Shown here: one piece after another, positions 1 through 6,675 of the stretch
How positions within the stretch are numbered: the first letter of the stretch is position 1
Layout of the letters: every line of letters starts with the position of its first letter
Source of the DNA: an uncultured Clostridia bacterium
Lineage (GTDB): Bacteria; Bacillota; Clostridia; Peptostreptococcales; Anaerovoracaceae
Direction: 5' to 3'
Assembly: GCA_934277655.1 (NCBI GenBank)
Contig: CAKQVC010000060.1
Span: 1-9,199 of the forward strand
DNA: 9,199 bases
The notes under the pieces: generated by a model
The model's input: only the letters and a program-made list of their open reading frames with translations
Database searches by the model: none
Told to the model about the DNA's origin: nothing
Made by a program: the position numbers and the translations under genes

Positions 1-59
1 TCCCTTGATTGTCTTGTTCTCTGGTTTTTTCCATGTATTGATTTTGCTGGTAGAAAGCC
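1..59. repeat. Left arm of 59-bp inverted repeat
   Basis: The reverse complement of this segment matches 953-1011 at 58 of 59 positions. The only mismatch is G23 (read as C on the minus strand) against A989. Just beyond the inner end the match resumes for about 4 bases after a one-base gap (GGG here, GG in the other arm). The arm lies inside the racemase coding sequence and encodes roughly residues 219-237. The repeat may continue left of the window. Confidence 0.93.
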
Positions 60-711
60 CTGCTCCGACCATAGCCTCCGCTAGCTTTAATGCCGGTACT
101 ACCCCGTCCAGTACAGGTACTCCGAGAGTCTTTCGCAAATCCTGCACAAAATCCACGAAGCCCGCACAGCCGAGTAAGATACATTCGGCTCCGTCCTCCC
201 TGACGGCTTTTTCAGCCTCTCTTTTCAATGCCTCGAGCCCTTTTTGAGGATTGCGATTGAACTCAAGGACCTCAAGACCTGTGGAACGGATAGACTTGCA
301 GCGCCTTTCCGCCCCGTATCCATAAACTAATTCCCTCGTAATTTGAACGGAGCGATCCAGTACGGATACAATTGAAAAGCTCGGTGCGATCAGCTCAGAG
401 ATCAAAATAGCTGCCTCTGCGATACCTATTACAGGTTTTGTAGTCACTTCCCTCGCCGCTTTGAGGCCAGGATCTCCGAAACAGGCTATAACGTAAGCGT
501 CTGCATGCTCTTTTCTGTCTCCGTCAATAATTTCCTTCAAAACGCCGGGAACCGCCAGATAATCGTCCATAAAGGTTTCTATGCTGTCAGGTCCCGTTTG
601 GGGACTGACCGCAATGATTTCCGTCCCCGCTGCCTTATATTTTTCCGCCGCAAGGCGGATACTCTCTGTCATCTCCAGAGTAGTGTTCGGATTGATCAGC
701 TTAATTTTCAT
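1..711 (-). CDS. hyuE: Hydantoin racemase (Asp/Glu/hydantoin racemase family), 3' end outside window
   Basis: This gene reads on the minus strand from ATG at 711-709 and stays open for 237 codons to the window edge, so its stop is not seen. The protein starts MKIKLINPNTT, the usual N-terminus of hydantoin racemases. The two cysteines that act as acid/base pair in this family are present: Cys77 in ACFGDPGL and Cys182 in LLGCAGF. The family interconverts D- and L-5-substituted hydantoins without cofactor in the cytoplasm; the exact substrate is unknown. A GGAGAG ribosome site (721-716) lies just upstream of the ATG, and a good promoter lies at 789-761. The gene diverges from the hydantoinase/carbamoylase operon although its product belongs to the same pathway. 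Its last 59 visible bases recur inverted at 953-1011. Family membership is secure; the true C-terminus is unknown. Confidence 0.93.
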   Translation of the reverse strand, partial: MKIKLINPNTTLEMTESIRLAAEKYKAAGTEIIAVSPQTGPDSIETFMDDYLAVPGVLKEIIDGDRKEHADAYVIACFGDPGLKAAREVTTKPVIGIAEAAILISELIAPSFSIVSVLDRSVQITRELVYGYGAERRCKSIRSTGLEVLEFNRNPQKGLEALKREAEKAVREDGAECILLGCAGFVDFVQDLRKTLGVPVLDGVVPALKLAEAMVGAGLSTSKINTWKKPENKTIKG

Positions 712-760
712 CCCGCTCTCCTATGTAAATTCATCTTAGATATTTATAGATTTTTTCTTT

Positions 761-789
761 ATTTTATGCGTTTGTTAAAATAATTTCAA
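761..789 (-). promoter_or_regulatory. Sigma-A type promoter for the racemase gene
   Basis: On the minus strand, TTGAAA (789-784) is followed after exactly 17 bases by TAAAAT (766-761), one mismatch from each consensus box. Transcription would start near 754, giving a leader of about 40 bases before the ATG at 711. If the segment between the inverted repeats were flipped, this promoter would face the carbamoylase operon. Confidence 0.7.
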
Positions 790-793
790 TTAT

Positions 794-876
794 TTCCTCT
801 TCTGATTTTTTTCCTCGTTAAAGGAACAGAACTAGGAACTATTTGGATTATTACTATTCTTTTATATAAATTCCTC
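794..876. repeat. Cluster of short TTCCTC / AGGAAC motifs
   Basis: TTCCTC occurs at 794-799, 811-816 and 871-876, and AGGAAC at 822-827 and 834-839. The shared core TTCCT/AGGAA is therefore present five times, in both orientations, within 83 bases of divergent regulatory DNA. The copies at 811 and 822 form a small 5-bp inverted repeat. Clustered short motifs between divergent promoters often mark operators, but the spacing (17, 11, 12 and 37 bases) is irregular and chance is possible in AT-rich DNA. Confidence 0.3.
843..870 (+). promoter_or_regulatory. Weak candidate promoter toward the carbamoylase operon
   Basis: TTGGAT (843-848) is followed after 16 bases by TATAAA (865-870) on the plus strand. 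It is the best plus-strand pair I found upstream of the 1089 start, but both boxes deviate from consensus and the leader would exceed 200 bases and run through the racemase remnant. No clear promoter is visible between 1048 and 1088. Confidence 0.25.
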
Positions 877-948
877 ATCCTGAAGTAGTATTAAATGAGC
901 ACCATTTCATAAAAAAATAACTTGCACGATATCTATAGCATAATAAAA

Positions 949-1047
949 AGCAGGCTTTCTACCAGCAAAATCAATACATGGAAAAAACAAGAGAACAAGA
1001 CAATCAAGGGATTTCCAATGTTTGATAAAGATGACCTTGTTTTTTAG
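949..1047 (+). pseudogene. 3' remnant of a second hydantoin racemase gene
   Basis: From CTT at 955 this segment reads in frame LSTSKINTWKKQENKTIKG and then FPMFDKDDLVF followed by TAG at 1045-1047. The first part matches the C-terminal residues 219-237 of the minus-strand racemase except for one change (Pro230 to Gln). The following 11 residues therefore probably show how such a racemase ends. There is no start codon or family core: upstream the frame meets TAA at 910-912, and one G is missing where homology begins (GG at 953-954 against GGG in the intact gene). It is a gene tail left by duplication, deletion or inversion, lying 41 bases before the M20 gene in the same direction. Confidence 0.8.
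953..1011. repeat. Right arm of 59-bp inverted repeat
   Basis: This is the partner of bases 1-59 in opposite orientation, with a single mismatch at 989. The arms enclose about 0.9 kb that contains most of the racemase gene and its promoter. This arm is intergenic in the present arrangement, whereas the left arm is coding. Confidence 0.93.
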
Positions 1048-1088
1048 CCGGCAGATGGGTCGAATGAAGTAGACAGATAGGAGAAAAA

Positions 1089-2297
1089 ATGGAGATCAAT
1101 GCAAAAAGGCTTGTTGAGAACATAAAAACGCTAGGAAGAATAGGCTACGAACCAGAAAAGGGAACGACACGACCAGCTTACAGTAAAGCGTATTTTGAGG
1201 GGGAAGCCTATGTGGCGGACCTCATGGAGGCGGCAGGTCTTTCCGTCAGAAAAGATACGGTGGGAAACCTGATAGGAACGTGGCAGAGTACAAATCCTGA
1301 TAGCAAAATTCTTTCTCTCGGATCCCACATCGACACCGTACCAAACGGAGGTATATATGATGGAACTCTCGGAGTGCTTGCGGCGGTGGAATGCGTAAGG
1401 ACTTTAAGGGAACAGGGGTACAGACCGAAGCATACCATTCAGATCATCGCATTTGAGGACGAAGAAGGAAACGTGGTTGGAGGAACCTTTGGCAGTAAGG
1501 CTTTTACGGGTAATAAGATTGATGAGGCAATGCTCGCTGGAATGCAGGAGCAGGGAATTACAATGGAAGATGTTAGAAATGCTGCGCAGAATAAAGATGA
1601 TTATCTGTGTTATCTGGAGCTGCATATCGAACAAGGCGGTCTATTGGAGGCAGAGCAAAAGGATATCGGCGTCGCAAGCGGAATTGTGGCTATCCTTAGA
1701 TATAAGGTCAGGATGGCGGGAAAGGCAAACCATGCCGGAAGCACGCCTATGAGACTGCGGGACGATGCGTTGGAAAAAGCCTGTCTGAGCATCACTGATC
1801 TATTGGAAAGAGTTCGAAGGGAAAGCGATACAATGGTAGGTACCATAGGCACCATGGAAATTCATCCCGGTGCCGTTAACGTCATACCCGGCGAGGTGAA
1901 TTTTATCGTGGAGCTTCGTGACATGGACAGAAGAACCATGTACGGGTTAGTAGATAGATGGGCAGCGGCGTGGAAAGATCGCGGTCTGACGATTTCTCCA
2001 TATATCGATCAGGAGGAGACGCGGTGTGATTTGCGGCTTTTGGAAATAGTCAGAGGAGCAGCGGATTCTTTAGGATTGAAGCGAATGGAAATGCACAGCG
2101 GAGCGGGGCATGATTTGATAAATATGGGAAAATTCACTCCATCAGCCCTGATATTTATACCGAGTCGGGACGGAATCAGTCACAGCATTGACGAATACAG
2201 CAACCCAAAGTCAATTGCAGATGGTGCTAATATATTATTGGAGACATTGCTTAGAGTGGATCGCCTTGATGAACTAATCGGAAAGACGGATTTATAA
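1089..2297 (+). CDS. hyuC: N-carbamoyl-L-amino-acid hydrolase (M20 family amidase)
   Basis: The protein is 402 aa, the usual size for the M20 group that holds L-carbamoylases, beta-ureidopropionases and allantoate amidohydrolases. Dimetal-site motifs are all visible: GSHIDTV with His80, DGTLGV with Asp91, FEDEEG with Glu125/Glu126, LELHIEQG with His179 and GISHSIDE with His365. ANHAGSTPM (213-221) and SGAGHD (337-342) are typical substrate or dimer-interface motifs. The family hydrolyses N-carbamoyl amino acids to amino acid, CO2 and NH3 in the cytoplasm, usually with L specificity. ATG 1089 follows AGGAG (1079-1083) at five bases. Only 25 bases separate it from the hydantoinase gene, so the two are probably cotranscribed and act in sequence. 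Allantoate or N-carbamoyl-beta-alanine remain possible substrates, but the hydantoinase and racemase neighbours favour carbamoyl amino acids. Confidence 0.9.
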   Translation: MEINAKRLVENIKTLGRIGYEPEKGTTRPAYSKAYFEGEAYVADLMEAAGLSVRKDTVGNLIGTWQSTNPDSKILSLGSHIDTVPNGGIYDGTLGVLAAVECVRTLREQGYRPKHTIQIIAFEDEEGNVVGGTFGSKAFTGNKIDEAMLAGMQEQGITMEDVRNAAQNKDDYLCYLELHIEQGGLLEAEQKDIGVASGIVAILRYKVRMAGKANHAGSTPMRLRDDALEKACLSITDLLERVRRESDTMVGTIGTMEIHPGAVNVIPGEVNFIVELRDMDRRTMYGLVDRWAAAWKDRGLTISPYIDQEETRCDLRLLEIVRGAADSLGLKRMEMHSGAGHDLINMGKFTPSALIFIPSRDGISHSIDEYSNPKSIADGANILLETLLRVDRLDELIGKTDL

Positions 2298-2322
2298 TAT
2301 AATACAAAATGAGGTAGATAAG

Positions 2323-3723
2323 ATGAAAACACTGATAAAAAACGGAACTATAATTACGGCGGCCCGATCCTTTAAAGGAGATATTCTGGTGGAGAACGAA
2401 CAGATAGTTGCAATAGGCAAGCTGGACGACAAGACGGCAGATAAAATATTGGACGCATCGGGAAAATATGTAATGCCGGGCGGAGTTGATGAGCACACTC
2501 ATTTTTCCGCTTTGTGCAACGTGGGAGATAGGGATACGGCAGGCTATGAAACAACCATGTCTGCCATCGTTGGAGGAACGACGACTATTGTAGATTTCGC
2601 CCCTCAGGATCCAGATACGGGACTTTTGGATTCTATAGATTACCGGATCAATGTGCGTGCTAAGGGAAAAACATGCGTCGATTTCGCTCTCCATGGAATG
2701 GTTACATATTTAATGGATAGCGTATTTGATGAGGTAAAGGAGCTGCCTCAAAAAGGAGTTTCGAGCATTAAAATTTTTATGGCATATAACGGCTCACCAC
2801 TTCATGTGGATGATGGATCATTTTATCGCATTTTAGAGGAAAGCAGGAAAGTAGGTCTGACCGTTTTTGTCCATGCAGAGAATGGGGAGATTATTAATTT
2901 CCTTCGGGACGAATGTGTAAAAAAAGGTCAGCTTACACCTAAATATCACTATGTTTCCCGCCCGCCATTTACAGAAGCGGAGGGAGTGCGAAGGGCAATA
3001 TATCTGGCACAGCAAACCGGAACGCCGCTTTACATAGTACATGTAACCTGTAAGGAGGCGTTACAAGAAATACAGGAGGCACAGGGAAAAGGAATCAACG
3101 TTGGCGGAGAAACCTGTACTCACTATCTTACAGTTACCAAGGATGTGCTGGACGATCCAGACTTCAATAAGGCTGCACAGTATGTTTGTTCTCCTGCTCT
3201 ACGCAGTCAGGAACATCTGGATGCTCTTTGGGAGGCACTGAACAGGGGGCTTCTTACAGCAGTATCATCGGATCACTGTGGAATCGATTTAGCCGAATTG
3301 AAGCAGGCAGGAAGAGATAACTTCACTAATATTCCAAACGGAGCACCCGGCGCCGGAGACAGACTTCATATGCTATGGACGGAGGGCGTTGCAAAGGGAA
3401 GAATTTCCAAAGAAAAACTGGTGGAGGTTTTTGCAACGGAACCTGCTAAGATTAACGGCATTTATCCAAGAAAGGGAGCACTTGAGATTGGATCTGATGC
3501 AGATATCGTTATATTTGACCCTGAATATAGAGGAACAATACGCTTAGAAGATAATCCAAATGGGGTTGATTACAACGTTTATGAGGGTCATGAAATGATA
3601 GGAAGGACCGAAACGGTGTTGCTTCGCGGTAATGTAGTTGTCGAAAACGCCAAGTTCACAGGACAACTGGGACAGGGCAGGTTTATTTCGGCAAAACCTT
3701 ACGCTTCACGATATGAGGAATAG
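2323..3723 (+). CDS. hydA: Dihydropyrimidinase / D-hydantoinase family cyclic amidohydrolase
   Basis: This 466-aa protein is full length for the dihydropyrimidinase/hydantoinase family of the amidohydrolase superfamily. It opens the ring of hydantoins or dihydropyrimidines to N-carbamoyl amino acids. The binuclear metal site is intact: His58 and His60 in DEHTHF, the lysine that is carboxylated in this family at Lys150 (SIKIFMAYNG), His184 (FVHAENGE), His240 (YIVHVTC) and Asp317 (SSDHCG). Tyr155, which shapes substrate choice in the family, is also present, as is the NIPNGAPG segment (336-343). ATG 2323 is preceded by GAGGT (2311-2315) at seven bases. It lies 25 bases after the carbamoylase gene and 50 bases before the first permease. 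Name and stereopreference (D or L) cannot be fixed from sequence; dihydropyrimidine use would need a reductase gene, which is not in the window. Confidence 0.92.
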   Translation: MKTLIKNGTIITAARSFKGDILVENEQIVAIGKLDDKTADKILDASGKYVMPGGVDEHTHFSALCNVGDRDTAGYETTMSAIVGGTTTIVDFAPQDPDTGLLDSIDYRINVRAKGKTCVDFALHGMVTYLMDSVFDEVKELPQKGVSSIKIFMAYNGSPLHVDDGSFYRILEESRKVGLTVFVHAENGEIINFLRDECVKKGQLTPKYHYVSRPPFTEAEGVRRAIYLAQQTGTPLYIVHVTCKEALQEIQEAQGKGINVGGETCTHYLTVTKDVLDDPDFNKAAQYVCSPALRSQEHLDALWEALNRGLLTAVSSDHCGIDLAELKQAGRDNFTNIPNGAPGAGDRLHMLWTEGVAKGRISKEKLVEVFATEPAKINGIYPRKGALEIGSDADIVIFDPEYRGTIRLEDNPNGVDYNVYEGHEMIGRTETVLLRGNVVVENAKFTGQLGQGRFISAKPYASRYEE

Positions 3724-3773
3724 CAAGAGTAGGAATCACTGACATATATTTGAAAGATGAAAGAGGCAATCAA

Positions 3774-4712
3774 ATGAAAAAATATGTAGTAAAAAGACTA
3801 TTACAGTTACCGTTTATTCTGCTAGGTGTTATCATTGTCACATTTTTGATTATTCAACTTTCGCCAATCGATCCTGCGGTTCGTTTGGCCGGTGGAAATG
3901 CACGTGTAGAAGACATTGAAGCTATCAGAGAACAATTGGGATTGAATAAACCACTATTAGAACAGTTTTGGACCTATATCGTGAACCTGTTTCATGGGGA
4001 TTTTGGCAGATCTTTTCTAACGAAAACAGCAGTTAGTAAAGATATTCTACAGGCTTTGATTAATACAATATATCTGATGGTTTTTGCAAGAATCTGGTCG
4101 ATCATTGCAGCCATTCCTCTTGGAATTATTGCGGCCCTGAAGCAGAATACCTGGATTGACAAGGCATGTATGACTTTATCCTTAGCTGGTGTATCAATTC
4201 CGCAGTTCTGGCTGGGTCTGATGCTGATGAAAATTTTCAGCATGCAGTTGGGATGGTTTCCGCTGTCGGGAATGGGTAGTTCTTTTTTCAGTATGGATGG
4301 ACTTGCACATACATTCCTTCCAGCATTAATGCTAGGTCTGCCACAAATGGCATCGATTGCTCGATTGACACGCTCCGAAATGTTGGAAGTATTGCGGCAA
4401 GACTATATCCGCACGGCAAAAGCGAAAGGCTTGCGTTATAGCGCGATTGTCATCAAGCACGCATTAAAGAATGCTGCATTGCCACTTGTTACCGTTATTG
4501 GAACCCAAACTGGTTATATGATGAGTGGGTCAGTGGTTATCGAAAACATTTTTGCATGGCCTGGCTTAGGCAGATATTCCATTACGGCGATTCTGGGAAG
4601 TGATTACCCTGCCATTCAGGCGAGTATTCTTCTATTTGCGGTTATGTTTCTGGTCGTGAATCTGATTGTTGACTTGACATACAGTGCTATCGACCCGAGA
4701 ATAAAATATTAA
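3774..4712 (+). CDS. ABC importer permease, DppB/OppB type
   Basis: This is an inner-membrane subunit of a peptide/nickel/opine-class importer. The 312-aa protein begins MKKYVVKRLLQLPFILLGV, the standard DppB/OppB N-terminus, with a first membrane span at about 10-28. Further spans lie near 97-119, 134-156, 176-196, 236-256 and 281-301. The cytoplasmic EAA loop that docks the ATPase is at about 205-234 (DYIRTAKAKGL), and the C-terminus ends in the common DPRIKY. I chose ATG 3774 because AAAGAGG (3760-3766) sits seven bases upstream; an in-frame TTG at 3750 would add eight residues without a better ribosome site. The stop at 4710-4712 overlaps the ribosome site of the next permease. The substrate is not evident; the flanking ureide enzymes suggest a small ureide rather than a peptide. 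Confidence 0.93.
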   Translation: MKKYVVKRLLQLPFILLGVIIVTFLIIQLSPIDPAVRLAGGNARVEDIEAIREQLGLNKPLLEQFWTYIVNLFHGDFGRSFLTKTAVSKDILQALINTIYLMVFARIWSIIAAIPLGIIAALKQNTWIDKACMTLSLAGVSIPQFWLGLMLMKIFSMQLGWFPLSGMGSSFFSMDGLAHTFLPALMLGLPQMASIARLTRSEMLEVLRQDYIRTAKAKGLRYSAIVIKHALKNAALPLVTVIGTQTGYMMSGSVVIENIFAWPGLGRYSITAILGSDYPAIQASILLFAVMFLVVNLIVDLTYSAIDPRIKY

Positions 4713-4720
4713 GGCGGTGA
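4711..4720 (+). promoter_or_regulatory. Near-perfect Shine-Dalgarno site that decides the second permease start
   Basis: AAGGCGGTGA matches the extended anti-16S complement AAGGAGGTGA at nine of ten bases. It overlaps the TAA of the upstream permease and lies five bases before GTG 4726. The GTG at 4717 sits inside this site, so it is more likely part of the ribosome site than the start codon. The overlap suggests translational coupling of the two permeases. Confidence 0.7.
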
Positions 4721-4725
4721 AGAAA

Positions 4726-5571
4726 GTGGAGACATTAAATAATCGTTCGAGGAGAGAATTACTGGATAAGTTATTGGGAAACAGTGGGGTTGTAATTGGC
4801 AGTGTGATTTTGTTAATCATGATTTTGATTGCCATATTTGCACCGTTTATCGCACCACATGATCCTACGGAAACGAATAGTGCAGTTGCACTAATGGGTC
4901 CAATGGAAGGTTATCCACTCGGAACCGATGAGCTTGGCCGTTGCCTGTTTTCCAGAATGGTATATGGCGCAAGAATTACAATTCCTTACAGCGTTTTAGC
5001 TTTATTGGTGGCTATCATCATCGGTGTACCGTTAGGATTGCTGTCTGGTTATTACAGACATTTGGACAGCCCGATCATGCGGTTTATGGATATTCTGATG
5101 GCTTTCCCGGGAATGTTATTGGCGATCACTATCGTAGCAACTTTAGGACCAGGGCTGCAAAATGTTACTATCGCTATTGGTCTTGGTTCCATGCCGGCTT
5201 ATGCACGTCTGATTAGAGGACAAGTGCTGTCACTTAAGACAATGCCATATATCGAGGCCTCCATTTCGGCAGGCGCTTCGGACGCAAGAATTATGTTAAA
5301 ACATATATTGCCAAACTGTATACCTACGATAATTGTATATTCTATGCTGGAAATGGCGTGGATTATCATGTCTATTTCAACACTAAGTTTCCTTGGAATT
5401 GGAGCAACGCCACCGATTCCAGAATGGGGTGCGTTGATAAGTACAGGGAAAAACTGTATCACATCTGCGCCTCATGTTGCGGGATTCCCTGTGATCTTCA
5501 TTTTTGCGACTGTTACCGGATTTAATTTATTGGGAGATGGTCTTAGAGATGTTTTGGATCCGAGAATGTAA
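4726..5571 (+). CDS. ABC importer permease, DppC/OppC type
   Basis: This second membrane subunit pairs with the DppB-type protein to form the import channel. From GTG 4726 it is 281 aa; from GTG 4717 it would be 284 aa. It shows the DppC layout: a short cytoplasmic N-terminus, a first span at about 20-42, the APHDPTE and LGTDELGRCLFSR motifs (43-77), spans near 88-108, 124-142, 198-222 and 252-270, an EAA loop at about 175-197 (YIEASISAGASDARIM), and the family-typical end NLLGDGLRDVLDPRM. The start choice rests on the strong ribosome site at 4711-4720. It follows the first permease with 13 bases between coding regions and is 87 bases before the first ATPase, the longest gap inside the operon. 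Confidence 0.93.
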   Translation: METLNNRSRRELLDKLLGNSGVVIGSVILLIMILIAIFAPFIAPHDPTETNSAVALMGPMEGYPLGTDELGRCLFSRMVYGARITIPYSVLALLVAIIIGVPLGLLSGYYRHLDSPIMRFMDILMAFPGMLLAITIVATLGPGLQNVTIAIGLGSMPAYARLIRGQVLSLKTMPYIEASISAGASDARIMLKHILPNCIPTIIVYSMLEMAWIIMSISTLSFLGIGATPPIPEWGALISTGKNCITSAPHVAGFPVIFIFATVTGFNLLGDGLRDVLDPRM

Positions 5572-5596
5572 AAGATAAAAATTATGTGCTCAAAAG

Positions 5597-5633
5597 CTCA
5601 GGAAAAACATTTTCATAACGTTTTGTGCCTGAG
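5597..5633 (+). promoter_or_regulatory. Hairpin in the gap between permease and ATPase genes
   Basis: CTCAGG (5597-5602) pairs with CCTGAG (5628-5633), and AAAAC (5604-5608) pairs with GTTTT (5620-5624), leaving an 11-base loop and a small asymmetric bulge (A5603 against 5625-5627). No T-run follows, so it is not a classical terminator. It lies just upstream of the AAAGGA site at 5641-5646. It could be an mRNA-processing or stability element that sets ATPase against permease levels, but it may also have no function. Confidence 0.45.
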
Positions 5634-5658
5634 AGAAGTGAAAGGAATGGTTATAACG

Positions 5659-6675
5659 ATGAATCAAATGGATCATCAGCAGAAAGAAAATTTAATCGAG
5701 GTTAACCATCTGTCCGTGACTTTTCATAACGGAAAAAATGTGAATAATGCAGTACAGGATGTTACATTTCGGATTAAAGAAGGAGAGGTTCTGGGAGTTG
5801 TAGGCGAATCTGGAAGTGGAAAGAGTGTATCTGCTATGTCAATTATGCAGCTGACGCCCGGAGAAATCAGCGGAGGTGAGATACTTTTTGAAGGAGAGGA
5901 TCTTTTAAAAAAATCAGAAGAAGAGATGATGAAAATCCGTGGGAATAAAATCTCTGTCATTTTTCAAGAGCCTATGACATCTTTTAATCCGCTGTACACT
6001 ATTGGTTCGCAGATTGTTGAGGCTATTGTCCTGCATCAAAAGAAGAGCAAGCAGGAAGCAGAACATATGGCTGTAGAACTTCTTAGAGAGGTAGGAATTG
6101 CTTTCCCAGAAAAGAGAATCAAAGAATACCCTCATCAGATGTCAGGCGGCATGCTGCAGAGAGCTATGATTGCCATGGCATTATCCTGCAGACCAAAGTT
6201 ACTGATTGCGGATGAACCGACCACAGCCTTGGATGTTACTATTCAGGCACAGATTTTAGATTTGATCAGAAAACTGCAAACGGAGCGAGGAATGTCTATT
6301 ATGATGATTACTCATGATTTGGGTGTTATCGCAGAGGTCGCAAAGTACGTAGTTGTTATGTATGCAGGTCGAGTTGTGGAAGAGGCTAATGTAGAAGTTT
6401 TATTTGAAAAACCGCTTCATCCATATACCGAAGGCTTGATAAAGTCAATTCCTAAAATCGGAGTACATGAAAAATTATATATGATTCCGTTTAAAAGCGG
6501 TGCAAACCAAATCAAAAAAGGATGTCGATTCTGTCCTCGTTGTGCCTACGCTATGGACATTTGTTCAGAAATAGAGCCGGAACTTAAAGATATCGGCGAT
6601 GGGAGAAAAGTACGTTGCTGGCTCCATTTGGAGAAGCCGGATATGCAGACAGTAAAGGCAGGTGAACAAGAATGA
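5659..6675 (+). CDS. ABC importer ATPase, DppD/OppD type
   Basis: This cytoplasmic ATPase powers the importer. With ATG 5659 it is 338 aa, in the usual range. Walker A is GESGSGKS (49-56), the Q-loop glutamine is Q103 (FQEP), the signature is MSGGM (161-165, the variant common in DppD proteins), Walker B with the catalytic Glu is LLIADEP (181-187), the D-loop is ALD (190-192) and the switch His is H219. The C-terminal oligopeptide-transporter domain has [12 protein letters not shown] (254-265) followed by a cysteine-rich block with Cys289, 292, 295, 302 and 320. The frame stays open upstream to ATG 5584, but that region has no ribosome site and holds a hairpin; ATG 5647 and ATG 5659 are the realistic starts, with AAAGGA at 5641-5646. 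The stop overlaps the next start (ATGA). Confidence 0.92.
   Translation: MNQMDHQQKENLIEVNHLSVTFHNGKNVNNAVQDVTFRIKEGEVLGVVGESGSGKSVSAMSIMQLTPGEISGGEILFEGEDLLKKSEEEMMKIRGNKISVIFQEPMTSFNPLYTIGSQIVEAIVLHQKKSKQEAEHMAVELLREVGIAFPEKRIKEYPHQMSGGMLQRAMIAMALSCRPKLLIADEPTTALDVTIQAQILDLIRKLQTERGMSIMMITHDLGVIAEVAKYVVVMYAGRVVEEANVEVLFEKPLHPYTEGLIKSIPKIGVHEKLYMIPFKSGANQIKKGCRFCPRCAYAMDICSEIEPELKDIGDGRKVRCWLHLEKPDMQTVKAGEQE

Larger units (their letters stand above)
712..1088. other. Divergent intergenic region between racemase and carbamoylase genes
   Basis: These 377 bases separate the divergent start codons. From left to right they hold the racemase ribosome site, the racemase promoter (761-789), a cluster of TTCCTC/AGGAAC hexamers (794-876), a weaker candidate plus-strand promoter (843-870), the second arm of the inverted repeat (953-1011) with a racemase 3' remnant ending at TAG 1045-1047, and the ribosome site for the M20 gene (AGGAG at 1079-1083). 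The stretch 712-950 is strongly AT-rich. I see no riboswitch, tRNA or terminator here. Confidence 0.8.

Noticed and set aside
5..783. Plus-strand open frames at 5-247 and 505-783
   Set aside because: They lie wholly or largely antisense to the racemase frame, which has full family motifs; their translations show no recognisable domain and no ribosome site.
922..946. Possible promoter TTGCAC ... CATAAT or TAATAA next to the right repeat arm
   Set aside because: The spacing between the boxes is only 11-13 bases, too short for a sigma-A promoter.
1131..2694. Antisense and alternate-frame ORFs over the M20 and hydantoinase genes
   Set aside because: They overlap well-conserved coding sequence in the correct frame and carry no motifs; treated as shadows.
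3750..3773. TTG start at 3750 for the first permease
   Set aside because: It adds eight hydrophilic residues not expected for the family, while ATG 3774 has AAAGAGG seven bases upstream.
5597..5633. Rho-independent terminator reading of the hairpin
   Set aside because: No run of T follows the stem, and the downstream ATPase clearly belongs with the upstream permeases.
5584..5658. Upstream start at 5584 for the first ATPase
   Set aside because: No ribosome site precedes it, the added residues are not family-like, and the segment contains a hairpin; starts at 5647 or 5659 fit better.
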